Shown: positions 12,603 through 21,405 of the stretch, one piece after another
How the letters are laid out: each line of letters starts with the position of its first letter
Position numbering within the stretch: position 1 is the first letter of the stretch
Assembly (NCBI RefSeq): GCF_014648315.1
Contig: NZ_BMQW01000001.1
Coordinates: 186,001 to 250,000, forward strand
Origin: Shewanella ulleungensis
GTDB lineage: Bacteria; Pseudomonadota; Gammaproteobacteria; Enterobacterales; Shewanellaceae
Direction: 5' to 3'
DNA: 64,000 nucleotides
The notes under the pieces: generated by a model
Seen by the model: only the letters and a program-made list of their open reading frames with translations
Told to the model about the DNA's origin: nothing
The model's database searches: none
Made by a program: the position numbers and the translations under genes

Positions 12603-14861
12603 ATGCTGAACAAAGATCTGGAAGTCACCTTGAACCTAGCGTTTCAGCAAGCTAGAGATTCACGTCATGAATACATGACGGTAGAACATTTATTATTAGC
12701 GCTTATTGATAATCCTGCGGCATACGAGGCACTTATTGCTTGTGGTGCGGATGTCAATCGTCTCCGTGAAGAAGTGGCTAATTTCATTCAACAAACCACA
12801 CCCATTATTGCCGAATCTTCTGAAGAGCGTGAAACCCAGCCAACATTAGGATTTCAACGCGTACTTCAACGTGCGGTATTTCATGTGCAATCTTCTGGTC
12901 GCAATGAGGTCACGGGGGCTAATGTCCTTGTGGCCATATTCAGTGAGCAAGAGTCCCAAGCGGTATATCTGTTGCGCCGCAGTGAAATTACTCGTCTTGA
13001 TGTGGTTAATTTCATTTCACACGATATGAGTAAAGATGAAGATGCTGGCGAGTCGCCAGATCAAGAGCGCATTGATGATCAATCTGAAAGTAGTGAAGAG
13101 CGAAGTATGTTGGCGCAATTTGCTTCTAACCTCAATCAACTTGCCAAAGAAGGTTCGATTGACCCTTTGATTGGGCGCGATGCTGAAATCGAACGTGCGA
13201 TTCAAACTCTCTGTCGTCGTCGTAAAAACAATCCGTTGTTAGTCGGTGAAGCCGGTGTGGGTAAAACCGCTATTGCTGAAGGTTTAGCGTACAGAATTGT
13301 CACTGAACAAGTACCAGATGTAATGGCTAATGCAACTGTTTATTCATTAGATTTAGGTTCATTGTTAGCGGGTACTAAATACCGCGGTGATTTTGAAAAA
13401 CGTTTTAAGAGTTTATTAAAAGAATTGTCTGCCGATGAGCATGCGATTTTATTTATTGATGAAATCCACACGATTATTGGTGCAGGAGCCGCGTCTGGTG
13501 GCGTAATGGACGCTTCTAATTTACTTAAACCATTGTTGTCTAGCGGCAAGTTACGTTGCATGGGGTCAACTACATTCCAAGAGTATCAAAGCATTTTTGA
13601 GAAAGACCGAGCTTTAGCACGTCGTTTCCAAAAAATTGATATTAACGAGCCTTCAGTAGCTGAAACCACTAAAATTTTGATGGGTTTAAAATCGAAATAT
13701 GAAGAATATCATGGCGTGCGTTATACCCAAGCAGCAATTAGCAGCGCAGCCAGCTTGTCTGCTAAGCACATCAACGACCGTCACTTACCTGACAAAGCCA
13801 TTGACGTGATTGACGAAGCGGGCGCTCGTATGGTGATGATGCCGCAAAGTAAACGTAAAAAAACCATTGGTCAGGCTGAGATTGAAGCGATCATTGCTAA
13901 ATTAGCACGTATTCCTGAGAAGTCGGTATCGTCTACTGACAAGGATATGTTACGTAACCTTGAACGTAACCTTAAGATGGTAGTATTTGGTCAGGATAAG
14001 GCGATAGAGAGCCTTAGCGCAGCTATTCGCTTATCTCGTAGTGGTCTAGGTTCTGAAAAAAGGCCTGTTGGTAGCTTTATGTTTGCTGGCCCCACTGGTG
14101 TGGGTAAAACAGAAGTGACCAATCAATTAGCTACGTGTTTAAACCTCAAACTCATTCGTTTTGATATGTCTGAGTACATGGAGCGCCATACGGTTTCTCG
14201 TTTAATTGGTGCGCCTCCAGGTTATGTAGGTTATGACCAAGGTGGATTGTTAACTGACGCTGTGATTAAAAACCCGCATTGTGTTGTATTACTTGATGAA
14301 ATTGAAAAAGCGCATCCTGATGTGTTTAATTTACTATTACAAGTGATGGATCACGGTACATTGACTGACAACAATGGTCGCAAAGCTGATTTTAGAAATG
14401 TCACCTTAGTTATGACCACCAATGCGGGCGTTCAAGAAACGATCCGTAAGTCGATTGGTTTTAGACAACAAGATCATACTCAAGATGCATTAGCTGAAAT
14501 CAATAAAATGTTTTCACCAGAGTTCCGCAATCGTTTAGATTCGATTGTGTGGTTTAACCATTTAGACATGACAGTGATAGCGAAAGTGGTTGATAAGTTC
14601 TTAGTTGAACTGCAAGCACAGCTTGATGATAAACGTGTAACGTTAGATGTTACTGACGAAGCTCGTACCTTGTTAGCTGAAAAGGGTTATGACAAGTCAA
14701 TGGGCGCACGTCCTATGTCGCGCGTTGTTACCGAGCTTATTAAGCGTCCACTTGCCGATGAAATATTATTCGGTGTACTTGAACGTGGTGGCATTGCTCA
14801 CATTGATGTGAAAGATGGTGAGATTAACATTGATTGTGAGGCCACTGAAAAAGTGTCTTAG
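12603..14861 (+). CDS. clpA: ATP-dependent Clp protease ATP-binding subunit ClpA
   Basis: ClpA is the AAA+ unfoldase that threads substrates into the ClpP peptidase. The 752-residue protein has an N-domain with two Clp repeats (1-145), a first AAA+ module with Walker [10 protein letters not shown] and Walker B ILFIDEIH, and a second with Walker [10 protein letters not shown] and Walker [14 protein letters not shown] ClpP-contact IGF loop is visible as SIGFRQQD near residue 615. A GTG two codons upstream is possible, but the ATG at 12603 has AGGGGG at proper spacing and matches the MLN start of E. coli ClpA. Confidence 0.97.
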   Translation: MLNKDLEVTLNLAFQQARDSRHEYMTVEHLLLALIDNPAAYEALIACGADVNRLREEVANFIQQTTPIIAESSEERETQPTLGFQRVLQRAVFHVQSSGRNEVTGANVLVAIFSEQESQAVYLLRRSEITRLDVVNFISHDMSKDEDAGESPDQERIDDQSESSEERSMLAQFASNLNQLAKEGSIDPLIGRDAEIERAIQTLCRRRKNNPLLVGEAGVGKTAIAEGLAYRIVTEQVPDVMANATVYSLDLGSLLAGTKYRGDFEKRFKSLLKELSADEHAILFIDEIHTIIGAGAASGGVMDASNLLKPLLSSGKLRCMGSTTFQEYQSIFEKDRALARRFQKIDINEPSVAETTKILMGLKSKYEEYHGVRYTQAAISSAASLSAKHINDRHLPDKAIDVIDEAGARMVMMPQSKRKKTIGQAEIEAIIAKLARIPEKSVSSTDKDMLRNLERNLKMVVFGQDKAIESLSAAIRLSRSGLGSEKRPVGSFMFAGPTGVGKTEVTNQLATCLNLKLIRFDMSEYMERHTVSRLIGAPPGYVGYDQGGLLTDAVIKNPHCVVLLDEIEKAHPDVFNLLLQVMDHGTLTDNNGRKADFRNVTLVMTTNAGVQETIRKSIGFRQQDHTQDALAEINKMFSPEFRNRLDSIVWFNHLDMTVIAKVVDKFLVELQAQLDDKRVTLDVTDEARTLLAEKGYDKSMGARPMSRVVTELIKRPLADEILFGVLERGGIAHIDVKDGEINIDCEATEKVS

Positions 14862-14890
14862 TTTTCAGTCGCTCTGTGCAAATAGACAAT

Positions 14891-14920
14891 AAAAAGATGA
14901 CCGATTGGTCATCTTTTTTT
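14891..14920 (+). terminator. clpA terminator
   Basis: AAAAAGATGACC-GATT-GGTCATCTTTTTTT, 30 bases beyond the clpA stop, is a classical intrinsic terminator. Confidence 0.85.
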
Positions 14921-14961
14921 ATTCACGTGCATTTTGTCCGCGATGTATACCGACGGTAATG

Positions 14962-15073
14962 ATACCCATCACATTAATTATGTAATCCATAAAGAGCGTT
15001 AAGCGTTTCTTTTCGCGGCATGAGATCCTGTTGGATGTTTGCTGCTTGACTAGATAATGAATACGATTGGTAG
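14962..15073. repeat. degenerate third copy of palindromic element family
   Basis: The left end shares CATTAATTATGT and a preceding ATACC with the copies at 20945 and 33998. The right end, GCTG-N2-TGAC-N-AGATAAT then ATTGGTA at 15041-15073, matches the right end of the 33998 copy at conserved positions. The middle is not clearly alignable. E. coli has a tRNA gene between clpA and infA; no tRNA is seen here. Confidence 0.45.
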
Positions 15074-15091
15074 CATATACTTAGACTCAAC

Positions 15092-15121
15092 AACAAAAAA
15101 ACCGACTTACAGTCGGCTTTT
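15092..15121 (-). terminator. infA terminator
   Basis: Read on the minus strand, GCCGACT-GTA-AGTCGGT is followed by a run of T residues, 20 bases past the infA stop. Confidence 0.8.
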
Positions 15122-15140
15122 ACAATGTTGAGGCTAGCGA

Positions 15141-15374
<234 letters not shown>

Positions 15375-15437
15375 TTAGCCTTCAAATTTGAAAAATCGGG
15401 CGTATCATGCCCCAAAATCGCCTAGCTGTAAAGGCCG

Positions 15438-16157
15438 TTAGCAAGAAAGAGGTTCAAGTTCTTCACCAATTTGCCAACCTTGTGGTGTTAAGATTTGATA
15501 AGGTCGATATTGGCGCTTGTAACGCATTTTCCGATTTTGATCAATTTGATAGCCTAAATACAAAAATCGTTTACCCATCGATTTTGCTAATTGGCATTGG
15601 ATTAAGATCATCAAGGAACCTAATGATCTATCGGCATAGTCAGGATCAAAGTAACTGTAAATGGCTGAGAAGCTGTGCGCCATATTGTCGGTAACCGCAA
15701 CCCCTATCAATTGGTCTTTATCAAAGACTTCGATAAACATCGGCGGTAACCAATCAGATAATAAAAAGTCATCATACTGGCTCTGTGAGGCTGGATACAT
15801 AGGGCCATCGTAATGGCGCTCAGTTATGTATCGCTGATAAAGCTCAAAGTGCTCAGGTCGTGTCTGATAGTTTACTTTCCAGTGTAGATCTTGGTTATTC
15901 TTTAACGTTCTTTTTTGGCGCTTAGAAAGCACAAAATCGCGCACGTTTAGACGTATAGATTGGCAAGCATTACAGCTTGGGCAACGTGGTTTATAAATTG
16001 AATTTCCATTACGACGAAAGCCCATACCCAGTAATTGCTCAAATAATGCCCCATCAATATGCGGTTCTTGAATGATTAATAACTGCTCTTTATTGCCTTC
16101 GATATAATTACAATCAAAGGGATGACTTATGCCTACGTTGACGGATTTAGAGTTCAA
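15438..16157 (-). CDS. bpt: aspartate/glutamate leucyltransferase (Bpt)
   Basis: Bpt moves leucine from Leu-tRNA to proteins with N-terminal Asp or Glu, creating a ClpS degron. The 239-residue protein is the bacterial homologue of eukaryotic arginyltransferase Ate1. It has the N-terminal cysteine cluster [14 protein letters not shown] near residue 57, the motif [12 protein letters not shown], and the GNAT-like block [25 protein letters not shown]. The start is a TTG at 16157 with AGAGG upstream. It overlaps the end of aat by 11 bases, and no ATG occurs in the first 80 codons that would leave a full N-terminal domain, so TTG is very likely real. Confidence 0.92.
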   Translation of the reverse strand: MNSKSVNVGISHPFDCNYIEGNKEQLLIIQEPHIDGALFEQLLGMGFRRNGNSIYKPRCPSCNACQSIRLNVRDFVLSKRQKRTLKNNQDLHWKVNYQTRPEHFELYQRYITERHYDGPMYPASQSQYDDFLLSDWLPPMFIEVFDKDQLIGVAVTDNMAHSFSAIYSYFDPDYADRSLGSLMILIQCQLAKSMGKRFLYLGYQIDQNRKMRYKRQYRPYQILTPQGWQIGEELEPLSC

Positions 16158-16854
16158 TTAACACCTCTTGTGGAGTCCAAATCGATGCGGCTATTGGTTG
16201 ATCTCGATGTTGACGTAATAAGGTTAAAAAATCACATCTAGGCAAGGCTTTGGCGCCTAAGCTGATTAAATGCGGGTTCATGACTTGTGCGTCAATCAAA
16301 TGATAACCATGCTTAACCACATGTTGATTGAGTATAGCAAACGCCGCTTTTGATGCATTAGTTTGCCTATGGAACATTGATTCACCGCAAAATATGCCTC
16401 CGACAGGGATGCCATACAAACCGCCAACAAGATGTTCATCATCCCACACTTCAATTGAATGCGCTTTACCTTGCAGGTGTAATTCATAATAAGCCATTTG
16501 GATCTCAGCTGAAATCCAAGTGCCGTCTTGAGCATTTCGCGGTGCGGCGCAGCCGGCTAACACATCTAAAAACGCATGATTTATTGTATAGCGCCAGGTC
16601 GATTTTTTAAGGAACTTAAGCAAACTTTTACTGCCAAAAGGGTGAGTAGGTATAAATACTGCGCGAGGATCAGGAGACCACCATAAAATGGGGTCTTGTG
16701 CATTAAACCACGGGAAAATACCTTGGTAGTAAGCTTGCTGTAAACGTTCAGGTTGCAAGTCACCTCCTATGGCCAATAAACCGTTAGGATCGGTGAGTGC
16801 ATGTTCTGGCGGCGGAAAGCTTATAGACTGATTTAAATAAGACAGTGAGTTCAC
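16147..16854 (-). CDS. aat: leucyl/phenylalanyl-tRNA-protein transferase
   Basis: Aat adds Leu or Phe from aminoacyl-tRNA to proteins with N-terminal Lys or Arg, making them ClpS-ClpAP substrates. The 235 residues carry [47 protein letters not shown] and the [29 protein letters not shown] block, all diagnostic. The start is GTG at 16854 with a poor ribosome binding site; no better upstream candidate was seen. It is the first gene of the aat-bpt-infA run and overlaps bpt. Confidence 0.95.
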   Translation of the reverse strand: MNSLSYLNQSISFPPPEHALTDPNGLLAIGGDLQPERLQQAYYQGIFPWFNAQDPILWWSPDPRAVFIPTHPFGSKSLLKFLKKSTWRYTINHAFLDVLAGCAAPRNAQDGTWISAEIQMAYYELHLQGKAHSIEVWDDEHLVGGLYGIPVGGIFCGESMFHRQTNASKAAFAILNQHVVKHGYHLIDAQVMNPHLISLGAKALPRCDFLTLLRQHRDQPIAASIWTPQEVLIEL

Positions 16855-16906
16855 AATTGAGTATATTAATTGGCATACCTTGTCGTTAACTTAGCGGAAA
16901 ATAGCG

Positions 16907-17395
16907 ATGTTTAAAATCATAACTGTTACAAGTCAGAGTATTTTTGCACTATTACTGTCATTTTGCTTATTTAATAGCCAGGCACAAGCTGCCTATGAGC
17001 GTAATCAAGCAGTACCTGTTGAAAAAGTCATGTATGGCACAATTGAAAGTGTTAGGTATGTGAGCGAAAAACAATTGGTTGAGGATAGCCACAGTGGTTG
17101 GAAAACGTTTGGTGGGGCGTTAATCGGCGGTGTGATTGGTCATCAATTTGGTGGAGGTTCTGGTCAAGATGTTGCAACGGTCCTTGGTGCGCTTATCGGC
17201 GGTGGTTTAGGCAGCCAACATGGGCGTTCTGCTTATTATTTGGAGAATAAACTCGTCGAATTAATGATAACCCAAGAAGATGGCAGCCAAGTGATGGTTA
17301 TTCAAGATCTTGATCCAGGTATGAGCTTCAATGCTGGTGATGAGGTGAGGGTGGTTTATTTAAGCGGTTATGTTCGTGTCGATATTGCAATGTAA
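16907..17395 (+). CDS. glycine zipper 2TM domain envelope protein
   Basis: A 162-residue exported protein. Residues 1-29 form a Sec signal peptide with a probable AQA-AYE cleavage site. There is no cysteine after it, so it is not an obvious lipoprotein. Residues 68-103 form a glycine zipper (FGGALIGGVIGHQFGGGSG, then a second GALIGGGLGSQHG), the pattern of SlyB/Rick_17kDa-type outer-membrane proteins. The C-terminal part, with VIQDLDPGMSFNAGDEVRVVY, resembles the family's beta-rich tail. The function in this family is general envelope integrity at best; no specific role can be read here. A strong terminator follows. Confidence 0.75.
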   Translation: MFKIITVTSQSIFALLLSFCLFNSQAQAAYERNQAVPVEKVMYGTIESVRYVSEKQLVEDSHSGWKTFGGALIGGVIGHQFGGGSGQDVATVLGALIGGGLGSQHGRSAYYLENKLVELMITQEDGSQVMVIQDLDPGMSFNAGDEVRVVYLSGYVRVDIAM

Positions 17396-17432
17396 CAGGT
17401 TTTTATAGTGGTTAGCCGATGAGCTACTAACT

Positions 17433-17464
17433 AAAACAAAAGGAGCCGCGGCTCCTTTTGTTTT
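17433..17464. terminator. bidirectional terminator (32-bp perfect palindrome)
   Basis: AAAACAAAAGGAGCCG meets its exact reverse complement. It serves the glycine-zipper gene on the plus strand and the convergent small gene ending at 17501. Confidence 0.85.
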
Positions 17465-17500
17465 GATTCTAATTATAGATGACGATTACGTCGTATATAA

Positions 17501-17836
17501 TTAGAATCCACGTGGTAATGTTTGATGACCTGCAGTATTCTCAAGCTTCAAGCGCCACAACTGTTTAGGGGTCAATCCACCTGATGTTGTTGTCGCTTTT
17601 TTACCGGGCTGTTTTTTTACAGCTGGCTTTGTTTGAGCCACAGGTTTTGCCGTTGCAATAACGTGTGTTGCACAGTGTTTTGCATGCATCTTTTCAAGCT
17701 CGCTAAAACGAACCGATTTGCCACCGTCAATTTTATACCAGCTACCAGCTTGCTCAATCAACACTGCTTTGCCTGATTGTTCTTCAAGGGCGATTTGCAG
17801 TTGGCTGATGACCTCTTCTTTAGTCAATGTTGTCAT
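17501..17836 (-). CDS. unrecognised 111-residue protein with basic Ala/Lys/Pro linker
   Basis: I do not recognise this family. Residues 1-55 look folded: a helix (TKEEVISQLQIALEEQSG), a short beta segment (KAVLIEQAGSWYKIDGG) and a helix (RFSELEKMHAKH). Residues 56-88 are a low-complexity linker rich in Ala, Lys, Pro and Thr. The last 24 residues begin LTPKQLWRLKLEN, an amphipathic helix. There is no signal peptide or membrane segment. The overall charge and tail suggest nucleic acid or ribosome association, but that is speculation. An ATG eight codons upstream exists; the chosen one follows AGGTTATTAAC at acceptable spacing. It is a single-gene unit, and intact coding over its length with a terminator supports it as real. 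Confidence 0.6.
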   Translation of the reverse strand: MTTLTKEEVISQLQIALEEQSGKAVLIEQAGSWYKIDGGKSVRFSELEKMHAKHCATHVIATAKPVAQTKPAVKKQPGKKATTTSGGLTPKQLWRLKLENTAGHQTLPRGF

Positions 17837-18141
17837 AGTTAATAACCTATTTGTTATCATGTTAAATGAAGGTTGTAATTAATTTTAAAGTGTTAACACT
17901 ACAAAAGTCCAATATGTGGCTTTAGTTGTCTATTTAATGCTCATAAAGTTGCAATTACCAGCATTTATCACTGTAATAATTGAAATTTTCTAGCATGAGT
18001 ACATTAATTCTTACTGTGGATATACAATATGAAAATGCATTTTTCTGGGTACTAATTATAGTTTTTTACCAACATCGCCGTTTTTAGGTGCGGTGTCATT
18101 CAGATGTTTTTAAACGATTACGTCTCATTTTTAGGAATATT

Positions 18142-18924
18142 ATGTCTACACATCATCAAGGTCATTCAGCGATTACGCGCCAAGATTTAGCCGCCTATTT
18201 AGACCGCTTTTTAAATGTATCTGCGTTTAAAGATTACGCACCCAATGGTTTGCAAGTACAAGGTAAGTCAACCATTCGAACCATAGTCACAGGTGTAACG
18301 GCATGTCAGGCATTAATAGAACAAGCCGCAGCGGTTAATGCTGATGCAATTTTGGTTCATCATGGTTTTTTTTGGAAAAATGAGCCTGAAATTATTACTG
18401 GAATGAAATACCGCCGTATTAAGGCTTTAATGGATAATGACATCAGTTTATTTGGTTACCATTTACCATTAGATGCCCATCACGGTATTGGTAATAATGC
18501 GCAATTAGCGCACCAACTTGGAATTTTAAGTCCGCGGGTGTTTGAGCCAGTTGCACAAGATTTAATGTGGCATGGCCACCTAGAGCATCCTTTGTCGGCA
18601 AGTGAGTTTAGCCAATTACTCAGTAGTGTACTTAAGCGTGAACCTTTGCATATCGGTGACATCAGTAAACCCATTTCAACGGTGGCGTGGTGTACTGGTG
18701 GCGCTCAAGATTATATTGATCAAGCCGCACAAATGGGTGTTGATGCGTTTATTAGTGGAGAAGTCTCTGAGCGTACATTCCATGCAGCAATGGAGCAAGG
18801 AATACATTATTTTGCAGCAGGACATCACGCGACTGAGCAATTTGGCATTCAGGCATTGGGTCAGCATTTAGCCAGTAAATTTGATTTAAACCACCACTTT
18901 ATCGACATTACTAATCCTGTGTAG
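18142..18924 (+). CDS. Nif3-like dinuclear metal centre protein (GTP cyclohydrolase 1 type 2 homologue)
   Basis: The 260-residue protein belongs to the NIF3/YbgI family, hexameric toroids with a dinuclear metal site. Typical blocks are YAPNGLQVQG near residue 33, AILVHHGFFWKNEP near 72 (the paired histidines bind metal), LPLDAHHGIGNNAQLA near 107, and the C-terminal GHHATEQFGIQALGQHL. The family's physiological reaction remains uncertain despite the GTP cyclohydrolase name. The ATG at 18142 follows AGGA; an upstream ATG 18 codons earlier adds an unconvincing leader. Confidence 0.9.
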   Translation: MSTHHQGHSAITRQDLAAYLDRFLNVSAFKDYAPNGLQVQGKSTIRTIVTGVTACQALIEQAAAVNADAILVHHGFFWKNEPEIITGMKYRRIKALMDNDISLFGYHLPLDAHHGIGNNAQLAHQLGILSPRVFEPVAQDLMWHGHLEHPLSASEFSQLLSSVLKREPLHIGDISKPISTVAWCTGGAQDYIDQAAQMGVDAFISGEVSERTFHAAMEQGIHYFAAGHHATEQFGIQALGQHLASKFDLNHHFIDITNPV

Positions 18925-18983
18925 TGATGATGTAATACCATTAAGTTGCCCAACGTTATGCTTTTGTTTGATAAGGATCGTTA

Positions 18984-20933
18984 ATGACTGAATACTTTTT
19001 ACAGGCTTTTATTTACTTAACTGCGGCTGTTATTGCCGTTCCCCTGGCCAATAAACTTGGCTTGGGTTCAGTGTTAGGTTATTTAATCGCAGGTGTTGTT
19101 ATTGGTCCGATAATAGGTTTAGTGGGCAGCGAGACTAATACCATTCAACACTTTGCTGAGTTTGGTGTTGTGATGATGTTATTTTTAGTCGGTTTAGAAC
19201 TTGAACCGAAAATGCTTTGGGCGATGCGTAACCGGCTTATAGGCTTAGGTGGATTGCAAGTCGGTGGTTCGGTGGTTGCGGTAATGGCTTGTGCGATTTA
19301 TGCCGGTTATCAAAGCAGTATTGCACTCACAATAGGATTAATCTTTTCATTATCGTCGACGGCGATTGTATTACAAACGTTGTCAGAAAAGCGTCTCAAT
19401 AAAACTCACGCTGGCAAAAATGCCTTTTCGGTTTTGCTGTTCCAAGATATCGCCGTTATTCCAATGCTGGCGTTTATTCCTTTGTTGGCATTACCAGAGT
19501 TAGTCGAAAAAGCCCAGGTAGCAGCAAGTAACTTGAGCGAGCAGCATGAACAGCTTAGTTTGGTTGCATCTTTACCTGGCTGGGCCTATGGCATTGTGCT
19601 TTTACTGGCTATTGGCATTGTGGTGCTTGGTGGACACTATCTTAGTCGACCACTTTTTAAAATGGTTGCAGAGTCTGGTGCACGTGAAATATCAACCGCA
19701 GCAGCATTAATGCTAGTGATTGGTATCGCGGCATTAATGAGTTTGGTGGGGATTTCACCGGCTTTAGGGACATTTTTAGCTGGCGTAGTGTTAGCAAACA
19801 GTGAGTTTAAACATGAATTAGAAGCTAATATTGGGCCTTTTAAAGGATTACTGTTGGGACTGTTTTTTATCACCGTAGGCGCAGGCATCGATTTTGCCGT
19901 ATTGTTTGCTGATTTTGGCGAAATAATATTAATTACCTTAAGCGTGATGCTCATAAAGGCATTAGTGTTATATGTATTAGCTCTTATATTTAGGATTAAA
20001 GGAAGTGACCGTTGGTTGTTTGCCTTAAGCCTTGCTCAAGCAGGAGAGTTTGGTTTTGTATTATTGAGCTTTAGTGTGCAACAGCATGTGATCCCGACAG
20101 ACTTAGCACAAACCTTATCCATCGTTGTTGCTTTGTCGATGTTCTTAACTCCAGGGTTATTCATCTTATTTGATAAAGTCATTTACCCGCGTTTTCAAGT
20201 TAAAACTAATCAACGAGAACAAGATAATATTGACGATGACGGTACTGTGATTATTGCCGGTATTGGCCGTTTTGGCCAAGTGGTAAACCGCTTCCTCATT
20301 TCAAATAATATTAAAACCGTTGTGCTGGATTATCAGGCATCGCAAGTAGATACGATACGACGGATCAACACTAAGGCTTATTACGGTGATGCTACGCGTC
20401 CAGACTTACTGAAAACAGCGGGCATTGAAGATGCATCTTTGTTTGTGGTAGCGATTGATAATCGAGAGAGCAGTGTAGAGTTAGTGAAATATTTACATCA
20501 CAGCTATCCCAGACTCAAAATTGTGGCCAGAGCATTCGACAGAGGGCATGGGCATTTATTAAAAGAGGCTGGCGCAGATGTAGTTGAATCAGAAACTCAT
20601 CACTCTGCACTAGAATTGAGTGTGTCATCTTTACAGTTACTCGGACACAGTGAAGAATACGCCATGAGGCGTAAAGCAACCTATAAACGGGTAGAAAAAG
20701 AAGCCTCTAAACGCCTTTATGATTTTTGGTTAAAAGAATCTGCTGGGGAGCGTTTTAGTAATGACTTTATTAAGTTATTTATGTTGTATGAAGAACGCTT
20801 AAAACAAGCCATGGATGAAGATAACGCTGCTCATCCAGATGATGCCGATATTAAAGATCCACTCAATGATATTACTGAAGTGAAAGTCAATGAAGATGTT
20901 GACACTAAAAGTGATACTCAACCAACCACATAA
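18984..20933 (+). CDS. CPA2-family K+/H+ antiporter with TrkA-N domain (KefB/KefC-like)
   Basis: A 649-residue inner-membrane protein. Residues 1-395 contain about 12 hydrophobic segments of the Na+/H+ exchanger type, including LIAGVVIGPIIGLVG, FSLSSTAIVLQTLSE and FLAGVVLANSEFKHELEANI. Residues 412-530 form a Rossmann RCK/TrkA-N domain starting IIAGIGRFGQVVNRFL. The C-terminal 90 residues are charged and probably disordered. It most likely exports K+ in exchange for H+, gated by glutathione adducts or nucleotides, as in KefB/KefC. No KefF/KefG ancillary gene is adjacent. AAGGA precedes the start. Confidence 0.87.
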   Translation: MTEYFLQAFIYLTAAVIAVPLANKLGLGSVLGYLIAGVVIGPIIGLVGSETNTIQHFAEFGVVMMLFLVGLELEPKMLWAMRNRLIGLGGLQVGGSVVAVMACAIYAGYQSSIALTIGLIFSLSSTAIVLQTLSEKRLNKTHAGKNAFSVLLFQDIAVIPMLAFIPLLALPELVEKAQVAASNLSEQHEQLSLVASLPGWAYGIVLLLAIGIVVLGGHYLSRPLFKMVAESGAREISTAAALMLVIGIAALMSLVGISPALGTFLAGVVLANSEFKHELEANIGPFKGLLLGLFFITVGAGIDFAVLFADFGEIILITLSVMLIKALVLYVLALIFRIKGSDRWLFALSLAQAGEFGFVLLSFSVQQHVIPTDLAQTLSIVVALSMFLTPGLFILFDKVIYPRFQVKTNQREQDNIDDDGTVIIAGIGRFGQVVNRFLISNNIKTVVLDYQASQVDTIRRINTKAYYGDATRPDLLKTAGIEDASLFVVAIDNRESSVELVKYLHHSYPRLKIVARAFDRGHGHLLKEAGADVVESETHHSALELSVSSLQLLGHSEEYAMRRKATYKRVEKEASKRLYDFWLKESAGERFSNDFIKLFMLYEERLKQAMDEDNAAHPDDADIKDPLNDITEVKVNEDVDTKSDTQPTT

Positions 20934-20944
20934 GTCAGAGTCTT

Positions 20945-21255
20945 ATACCATTTCCATTAATTATGTGACAACTCTGAGAGCCCCCTGAAAGGCGGTTTTC
21001 TGTTTTTTCTATACTGCTTAATAACATTTTGACGAACGACTACATGGATACAGATCAATGCAGGAGCAGTTGCCGACGACTGAATGGACTCAGGAGGTAG
21101 AGCAACGCAGGAGCAGTTGCCGACGACTGAATGGACTCAGGAGGTAGAGCAACGCAGGAGCAGTTGCCGAGTTCAACTATGCCTACAATCCTATTATTTG
21201 CCTAGAAGACAAAGCTCTCACGCTAAATGAGCAGATAATTAGTGGCATTGGTATT
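20945..21255. repeat. palindromic element copy with internal insertion
   Basis: Left end ATACCATTTCCATTAATTAT and right end AGATAATTAGTGGCATTGGT form an imperfect inverted repeat. The last 65 bases align closely with the last 65 of the 33998-34096 element. Between them lie roughly 220 bases absent from the compact copy, including 2.4 units of a 47-bp tandem repeat. There are no coding frames of note. A weak terminator-like hairpin followed by T-rich sequence near 20978-21010 could serve the Kef-like gene. Confidence 0.7.
21060..21170. repeat. 47-bp tandem repeat, 2.4 copies
   Basis: Exact copies occupy 21060-21106 and 21107-21153, followed by the first 17 bases of a third (GCAGGAGCAGTTGCCGA). 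The unit junction contains GCAAC-N9-GTTGC, which can form a small hairpin. Identical copies point to recent duplication. Confidence 0.9.
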
Positions 21256-21304
21256 ATTGTTAACATCAGGCCCGCAATTGCTAGGTTAAGTTAGCAATAC
21301 TAAT

Positions 21305-21330
21305 AAAAAGACCGCCGAAGCGGTCTTTTT
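21305..21330 (-). terminator. metG terminator
   Basis: AAAAAGACCGC-CGAA-GCGGTCTTTTT lies 75 bases beyond the metG stop on the minus strand. Confidence 0.8.
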
Positions 21331-21405
21331 ATTTATCGGTTTTGTCCGCGAATATCTTTGTAATACGAACGAAACAGAAACCCTGTGATCATGGTTACAA
21401 TGAAA

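Noticed and set aside
14921..15090. tRNA gene between clpA and infA, as in E. coli
   Set aside because: No cloverleaf, T-arm or CCA-end pattern on either strand.
21060..21170. 47-bp repeats as a CRISPR array
   Set aside because: Units are directly adjacent with no spacers, only 2.4 copies, no cas genes.
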